From the NCBI GenBank assembly GCA_949128115.1, contig OX421962.1:96894935-96958934 (forward strand): a DNA stretch of 64,000 nucleotides, written 5' to 3'. The stretch is from Anaspis maculata (lineage: Eukaryota; Arthropoda; Insecta; Coleoptera; Scraptiidae). Under the pieces are notes generated by a model, which had not been told where the DNA came from, made no database searches, and was given only the letters and a program-made list of their open reading frames with translations. Below are positions 58,504-64,000 of the stretch, one piece after another. Position 1 is the first letter of the stretch. Every line of letters begins with the position of its first letter. A program made the translations under genes and the position numbers.

Positions 58504-59465
58504 GGGGAGACAGGGGCTGGAACTAACACGGGTGGGTTGTAACTGTAACAGTGCCTATAGTTTCTAGAATTTTTGTAAGACGTCGCTCGAATTCCGTGTG
58601 CGATTTTCATTGACATCCACCTCCTTACCCGTATTGCTGTTTTGCAACTGTCATTCAGGTCAGGATTGTTCTAACAAGTGTCACTATTTTCCGCCTAAAA
58701 GTGAAGTCGTTGTGTCGTCTGTTGAGTGATTTTATGGCAATCTCCCGAACGCAAACCAAAAGGTATGTACATTGTTATGATCTTGATTATGTTGGCTATC
58801 GATGGACGAAAAACAATTTGACGTCGAAATCGCGGTTTATTGTGATATGTCTTGAAATTGTGTTGAGTACCCTTGGGATCAAAAGTAACATAGTGTTACA
58901 ACCAACCCCAATCACTTTTTCACCTGCAAAATATTATGATCAAGATCACTTATGTTTTCACAAAGCTTATAGAATGCTCTAATTAGCGATCCGGACGATG
59001 ATTTGTCAAATAAATGTTCATATCCTCTCTCTTTTCATTTTAATTCTATAATGTTTCATTGTGATACATTCAATCTGACATTTTGTAGATTCCTACTGTG
59101 CCAAAGTGTTTTTCAGTTTTTCTTTATTTTTTTCAAGTCAATAGGGAATTAGAGATTTTTTGTTGAATTTTATCAATATAATACCCAATAATTCATGATC
59201 TATTGTTAATTATGTTGATGTTACAACCTACCCAAAGTATTGTTACTTTTAGCCCCAACGCAGGGGCTAGGAGTAACAGTTGTCTTGATCCAGAAAAAAG
59301 AAATTTTCTCAGAAATGCTAAATTCAATATTGAAAACGAGTAGTCGGCATGGAAGTCGATTGTTCAGTCTATCATAGAAACACTTGGAAAAAAAAAGAAG
59401 AAATTTACTAGTCTGCAAAGAAAAAATAAGAAGCAAAAAATGTTACTTTCATCCCTGGTCTCCCC
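58504..59465. mobile_element. TA-flanked inverted-repeat element with ggggagac ends
   Basis: ggggagacaggggctggaac at the left is mirrored by ccctggtctcccc at the right, with TA at 58502-58503 and 59466-59467. Inner words gttacaacc-acccc and gtaacag are also mirrored or repeated (58530, 58895, 59222). GGGGAGACCGGGGCTA-type ends are common in arthropod Tc1/mariner-like MITEs. The frame at 58701-58982 is unassigned. Confidence 0.65.
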
Positions 59466-59937
59466 TACCCCTATCGAGTTATGTGTAGAGACTATCATCT
59501 ATGTATCGAGAGAATAAGTGCAATCATGGAATGGCAATCCTGCCCAAGTAAATCCTGCCGGAAATGCCATTAATTAAATAATTTAAAAAATTTAGATTAC
59601 AACCTTCAAAATTCTTGTCAACAAATGTCAGTCACATTGTTGATGTTGATGGCACACAACAATCACCCCTTTGACAGTGCCCCTTGAGGAGTGCTGCTAA
59701 GCAACTATAGTTACGCATACGCAAAACTCGATGAGTTTCTGGCAGTGGCCCGTGAGTGACTTTCGGCACAGAACTTTCGGTTTCAGGCTATCCTCAATGA
59801 GGGATCAAGTAAGGGTGAGAGACCCAAAATTTTGTATTTTTCATGAAAAAACGACACCAATTTTGTTCAAACAGCTTTTAAGAACAAACCTCTCAATTGA
59901 TGATGGTGAAACTTGGTAGGCTACCTCAAAGTACATC

Positions 59938-59980
59938 AAGGTTCATAATACGTAACACAAGGTTCATAATACGTAACATA
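59938..59980. repeat. 21-bp tandem duplication
   Basis: caaggttcataatacgtaac plus a is present twice in succession. Confidence 0.75.
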
Positions 59981-60965
59981 TTTCACCATTCCAGATGTTG
60001 CAAATGCCATCATGGCACTAAAGTTTTGAAGAGCCAAAAAATACGTGAATGGCAATTCTTTCTTGCCGAAGAGGTCACCAAATCATGATGAAGAGGTTGT
60101 TTTTACGATGCAATGATTACATGTTACCATTATTATGATAACCAATCACTTTTTCAACGACGCTTCACAGGGCAGATCCAAGATGGTGCTCAAGAGGAAA
60201 AAAAGTTAGGGTTGCTAGATTATCGACAGCTTTGGCTGTACAAGGGTTACGCAATCATCCGTTGCTAAGGGCCGATGGGAGGGGCTAAAATTCAGCTATG
60301 TGTCAAAATTTATCATGAGCGGAGAGAAAAGGAAATTTGCGGGGTCCGGTGCTGTTGCTTGATGTCCACAACCGAACATACATGAAAATTTCATTCATAT
60401 AGCAGCATAAAAGACGTGTTTTGCAACTCATCGGGCAAGTCATATCCACCTCTCACACGAATTTGTACACCTAAATCCAAAATAAACACGCTCTTGACAG
60501 CTAGAGCCCGTTGAGACGGACGCCTATGGCCTTCCGTGATGCCGACAGCTGTCCCTCCCTAACTCCGTGAGGCCATTTAGTAAACAAACGCTCAGCCAGA
60601 ATGCGGTACCCTTACGCCGGCCGACCGGTCGCGTGATAATTAGGTTCCCTAAAAAAAGTTGACAATCGTATTTCTGGAAATAGTTGGCTTAGAAATTGGC
60701 TACCCAGCTCATATTATTCCTAACATTACTTCAAGTAGAAATACCAAGTATTGTGTCAATATCTCGAAGAATAATTTATTGATGGAAAAAAGAGTGTTAT
60801 TGTTTTTTTTCTTCTGTTTTTCCCCTACATTCCAAAGAAGGTTCAAGGTGATCAAGAACAGTTTGCTGTGACTTTATAAGCATAAAACAGTTAATGTATG
60901 TGGTGAATTACACGTCTCCACATGCTTCGGGTAAACAAATATAATTTTTCAATTTTTTTTCTGTA
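59981..60965. other. No recognised gene
   Basis: Includes short unassigned frames only; a caccctgtata-type element end is present at 60968-60977, without a partner in view. Confidence 0.3.
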
Positions 60966-61146
60966 TCACCCTGTATACGCCGCCGACACGGATGACGCTG
61001 ATGGGTACCTTTCTGGATCGGAAGAGTACGATGCAAAGAACATTTCCACCAAGTGGCATCTTCTCATCAAAAAATGCAAGGTACTTTCAACTAGCATCCG
61101 GACTAGTTGTCCTTTCACAAGACTGTCGCTGGGAAGAAATATGTAA
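60966..61146 (+). other. Possible coding fragment of unknown origin
   Basis: The plus-strand frame (start at 60922) contains an acidic segment with DTDDADGYLSGSEEYDAKNI, then KWHLLIKKCK. This composition is less random-looking than its surroundings and could be an exon or a TE gene fragment. I recognise no family and no convincing splice sites. Confidence 0.2.
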
Positions 61147-62292
61147 ACCGCCATAACAAGGGAGCCCAAGTCCAGGCGATGTCGTCAGGCGCGGCATTAT
61201 CAAAGAAAAAGGAATAAAAATCACTGAGTTCTCAGTATATGCTACTCTAGAGGACGAATAAGAAGATACATATTTAGGAAATGTACAAGTTTTATACAAA
61301 GAAAATCTCCCAACACAGTGCACTCAGGCGCGTTGTCTCGTCTTGTGCAGTGCAACCGCATAAATTAATGTTTATCTATGGGAGTTTTCTTAAACCCAAT
61401 GGGACCACTGGGCGGTGGGCATTTTCTCCATTAAACAGCAGAAGCGAAGCGTTACTAACCAGTAGAAAGACGATGTTCCTTATCGACCGAAGCTAATTTG
61501 CACTCCAAGCAAACTCACGAGTCCTCACATAATCTAGGAAATTTTCACTTATGTATACATGACGTCGCGATACAGTGACAGCTGCCACATTACACATAGC
61601 ACATGTAGACAACTGGCTGCTGAGACGTTAGCATCAAGTTACCATCGTACCACTCTACCAACACAACACATTTCTCCATAGGTCAGTCTTATGAAAAAAG
61701 CCGTGAAATCATTAAACGATTATAAGAGTACCTACAGATTGATCCTCGATGTTGTACGACGAACAGTGAAGATTTGGTAACAAGGAAATGGCGCTGAAAA
61801 TATCCATGAAGACGGCTGAGGAAATCCGTCCACTTTCAGCTAAATACTAAGCGGACAAACTGGAGGACATGTCACGAGCATTGCTGAACCCGACATACAG
61901 CTAAGTGTATAATGGCTAAGACATTGATCAACATGGACAAGACGAAAATTCCGTTGAGCTTTAGCTATGAGGGGGCTAACGAACGCAAGCTGCGCTAAAG
62001 GTGAACCCCCCCCCCCGGAAAAAAGGCCTTGGTCATTCTATTTTCGAGTATAATTATTGTGGTACTAATGTTACCTACCTTAAATTGAAGTAGGTATTCA
62101 ATTCAGTATTCCCCGGGTTTGCGGGGAAAATGACAGTAATAAATGGTAGTAATGACACTTGCAAACTGACAGCTGCGCTGCGCGCACGTAGAAACGTCAT
62201 ACACGATCGTTCGGCACATACAAACGATACGGCTGAACGCAGCTGTTCACGAAATACGGTTTTTCGTGCTCTTGTTAGATCTATCGATAGTG
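61147..62292. other. No recognised gene
   Basis: Contains a C homopolymer near 62009 and a GC-rich patch near 62170-62250. No gene or terminal repeat recognised. Confidence 0.3.
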
Positions 62293-62374
62293 GCAGTCTG
62301 AACGATAATCGTTCGCTAACGAGTCGTTAGTTAGCAGTCTGAACGATAATCGTTCGCTAACGAGTCGTTAATGA
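62293..62374. repeat. 41-bp tandem duplication with palindromic core
   Basis: gcagtctgaacgataatcgt then tcgctaacgagtcgtta occurs at 62293 and again at 62334. Each unit contains the palindrome aacgataatcgtt. A related word aaacgatacggctgaacgc lies upstream at 62222. Confidence 0.75.
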
Positions 62375-62419
62375 ACGAGAAGTTACAAAATAAGCCTGAT
62401 AGGTAGGTGAGTGAACTTG

Positions 62420-62755
62420 CTTAAGGACGGAGTTATATCGGTAAAAAAAGCCTTGTGGAATCAATAATCCTTGTGGGTTCATTCCTTGACAGAATCTTAC
62501 CATTTAGGTATCTCTCGAAAGCTACAAGGATGCAGTTTGGTTTGAGCCTATTGGCATTTCCAAAATCGAAAGATATCTTTCTCTATTTTTGGATGAATGA
62601 TTGATTTTTGGATTTTGGAAATGCCAATGGGCTCAAATCAAAGTGCATCCTTGTAGCTTTCGAAAGTAACCTAAATGGTGAGATTCTGTTAAGCAATAAA
62701 CCCACAGGGATTGATTCCACAACGCTTATCTTACCAATTCAACTCCGTCCTTGAA
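62420..62755. mobile_element. Foldback element, ~335 bp
   Basis: Left arm 62420-62575 pairs with right arm 62601-62755: taaggacggagtt mirrors aactccgtccttga, ttgtggaatcaat mirrors attgattccacaa, and gctacaaggatgca mirrors tgcatccttgtagc. The loop is about 25 bp. No target duplication is obvious. Confidence 0.75.
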
Positions 62756-62911
62756 TTGGAAGAGTTTCTCTCTCCGCACCAATTGAGAAAAAAAACGCGC
62801 AATCCAATTGCAGTGCAACTCTTACACATAGAGACTAATGATCTATCCTCTAAATGATGAAGAAGATAACAGTCGAACACAATATTTTTTTTATTTTAAA
62901 AGCGAGACTGT

Positions 62912-62958
62912 CTGGGGGGGGCTATAGCCCCCTAGCCCCCCTTTTGGCTGCGCCACTG
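62912..62958 (-). mobile_element. Solitary hAT-like terminal repeat
   Basis: Read on the minus strand this is CAGTGGCGCAGCCAAAAGGG followed by a G-rich stretch and agggggctatagccccc. CAGTGGCG-AGCC is a common hAT-type start. No partner end was found, so the element is truncated or very diverged. Confidence 0.5.
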
Positions 62959-63289
62959 GAGAGTCATCAACCCGAACAAGACATGCAAAACAATGAAAGA
63001 ATGAGGAGCCCCAAGTGTGAACCAGTGGAATGTATCTGACGCTGTGAAGGCGTGTCGACGGAGGATATGTCTTTGAAGTTCTTGAAAAAAAAGTAGGAGC
63101 TGTTCTCGCCCGGTTGGAAACATCCAAATGGCAAGGAAAAGGAACTTGGAACTAAATTTATTTAAGAAGAAGCTACAGCGTGTCCGATGGAAGGCAATTC
63201 AGCTGAAAAGACCAGCTTGATTTAACATCGCGCCAACACCAAAAACGCCGTTCCAATTCAACAAGACCCCAGTCGCCTACCGTTACCAA
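62959..63289. other. Upstream of the gypsy remnant, unassigned
   Basis: Probably part of a retroelement given what follows, but no motif can be read with confidence. Confidence 0.25.
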
Positions 63290-63740
63290 AACAAGAAGTG
63301 TTGAGGTTTTTCAAAGCATGTTGAATGACGACGCGTGATAGAAGAATAGGCGAGCCCATGGTCTTCACTGGTTTTTGGTTACAAAGAAAGACGGGAGTAC
63401 ACGATTTTGCGTATATTGCCACAAACTAAATGATGTAGCAAAGGAAGACAGCTATCCACTGTCTCGGCTCGAAGACGTTTTGAGGACGCTATCTGGATCG
63501 AGATGATTTTTGAAGCTTGACATGAAGAGTGCTACTGTTGGGCTTCACAACGACGACTAAAAAGAACACAGCGTTCTCCACCGGAAGCGGCCTCTATCAG
63601 TTTACTGTGATGCCTTTTGGACTTTGTAATGCACCGGCCACGTCTAAGTGTCTGATCTTATATGAGAAACTTGCCTGATCGATCTCAACGACGTAATGGT
63701 CATCGGTTGAACGTTCAAAAAAAATCTGAATCATCAAATC
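63290..63740 (+). pseudogene. Ty3/gypsy-type reverse transcriptase, degenerate
   Basis: In successive plus-strand frames one sees VTKKDGSTRFCV-like sequence followed by KLND, then SYPLSRLEDVLRTLSGS, LKLDMKSA, QFTVMPFGLCNAPAT and a damaged catalytic block reading LNDVM where YLDDV is expected. These are RT blocks 1-5 of Ty3/gypsy elements in order. Several frameshifts and stops are present. The same family as 42690-42976, but the opposite strand. Confidence 0.75.
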
Positions 63741-64000
63741 ACCTCTTTTGATTTTCTTTTTAGGAAGGCACAGCGTTGCCTTAGCTTTTGCTGAAGCCCG
63801 TTTGATGAATAGTGCACCGTAACAATACGAAGTGCTTACTTTCACTCATTTTCAACCACTGACATGCCAATAATGCACTGACACGAACAAACAAAACTGA
63901 AGAGGTAATGTCATCAGAGAGAACTTTCGCTGCTGCCCTCTTTGACCAGTTTCCCATTTCGGCTTTCTCATTAACTATCTACTGATTGTCAAAATTAAAT
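63741..64000. other. Right edge, probable retroelement continuation
   Basis: Sequence downstream of the RT remnant. RNase H motifs are not clearly readable. The minus-strand frame 63597-63845 is a shadow of the RT remnant. Confidence 0.25.

Noticed and set aside
60922..61146. Acidic 74-codon frame as a host gene
   Set aside because: No family recognised and it starts within a caccctgtata-type transposon end; kept only as a low-confidence possible fragment.

Overview
This window looks like a gene-poor, transposon-dense stretch of an animal genome, most probably an insect. The only recognisable host gene is the large first coding exon of an insect-type PRXamide neuropeptide (pyrokinin/CAPA) receptor on the minus strand, about 9021-10014, with a GT donor and an upstream AG acceptor. 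The rest is eukaryotic DNA transposons, foldback/MITE elements, a tRNA-derived SINE, a 5S-rRNA-like fragment, Ty3/gypsy debris and degenerate minisatellites. AT-rich DNA with many short cctac/gtagg runs would fit a hemipteran such as a whitefly or psyllid, but that species guess is weak. There are no bacterial operons, ribosome binding sites or CRISPR arrays.

Layout. 1-2335: degenerate repeats, a 47-bp-arm hairpin, a pogo-like MITE and a dead mariner-like (DUF4817-type) transposon carrying its own nested MITE. 4488-8772: three TA-flanked inverted-repeat elements, two of them kilobase-scale palindromes. 8830-10045: the receptor exon, with a tandem duplication abutting its splice donor. 10760-13893: a nested set of palindromes. 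14786-15123: a SINE with a 12-bp target duplication. 15319-19348: a short palindrome, then a Tc1-like end, a 2.1-kb palindrome and a dead DD34E Tc1-like transposase. 20740-22180: minisatellite, foldback and 5S-like fragment. 23501-26166: a large repeat element with a second copy of the 5.5-kb-region palindrome inserted in it. 27880-29480: long-period degenerate tandem repeat. 29968-31718: PIF/Harbinger remnant. 34349-35212: cruciform followed by a tyrosine-recombinase (Crypton-like) fragment. 37366-38257: TA-flanked element made of tandem repeats. 39009-41063: split repeat copy, a hAT MITE and a hairpin MITE. 42690-42976: gypsy RT fragment. 43440-47160: minisatellites inside a Drosophila Foldback-like structure, with a young 155-bp MITE. 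48085-50753: a hAT element holding a palindrome that holds another MITE. 51490-52253: MITE and mariner-like remnant. 56160-57572: CACTA-like element with an apparently spliced mini-transcript. 58504-59465: TA-flanked element. 62293-63740: tandem duplication, foldback, hAT end and gypsy RT remnant.

The dominant theme is at least ten long inverted-repeat elements of about 0.5-3.1 kb, flanked by TA and without an obvious transposase. Several sit inside one another. If transcribed they would fold into long double-stranded RNA, so the region is a plausible small-RNA source. All family assignments come from motifs read by eye and from terminal-repeat and target-site logic; no database search was run.
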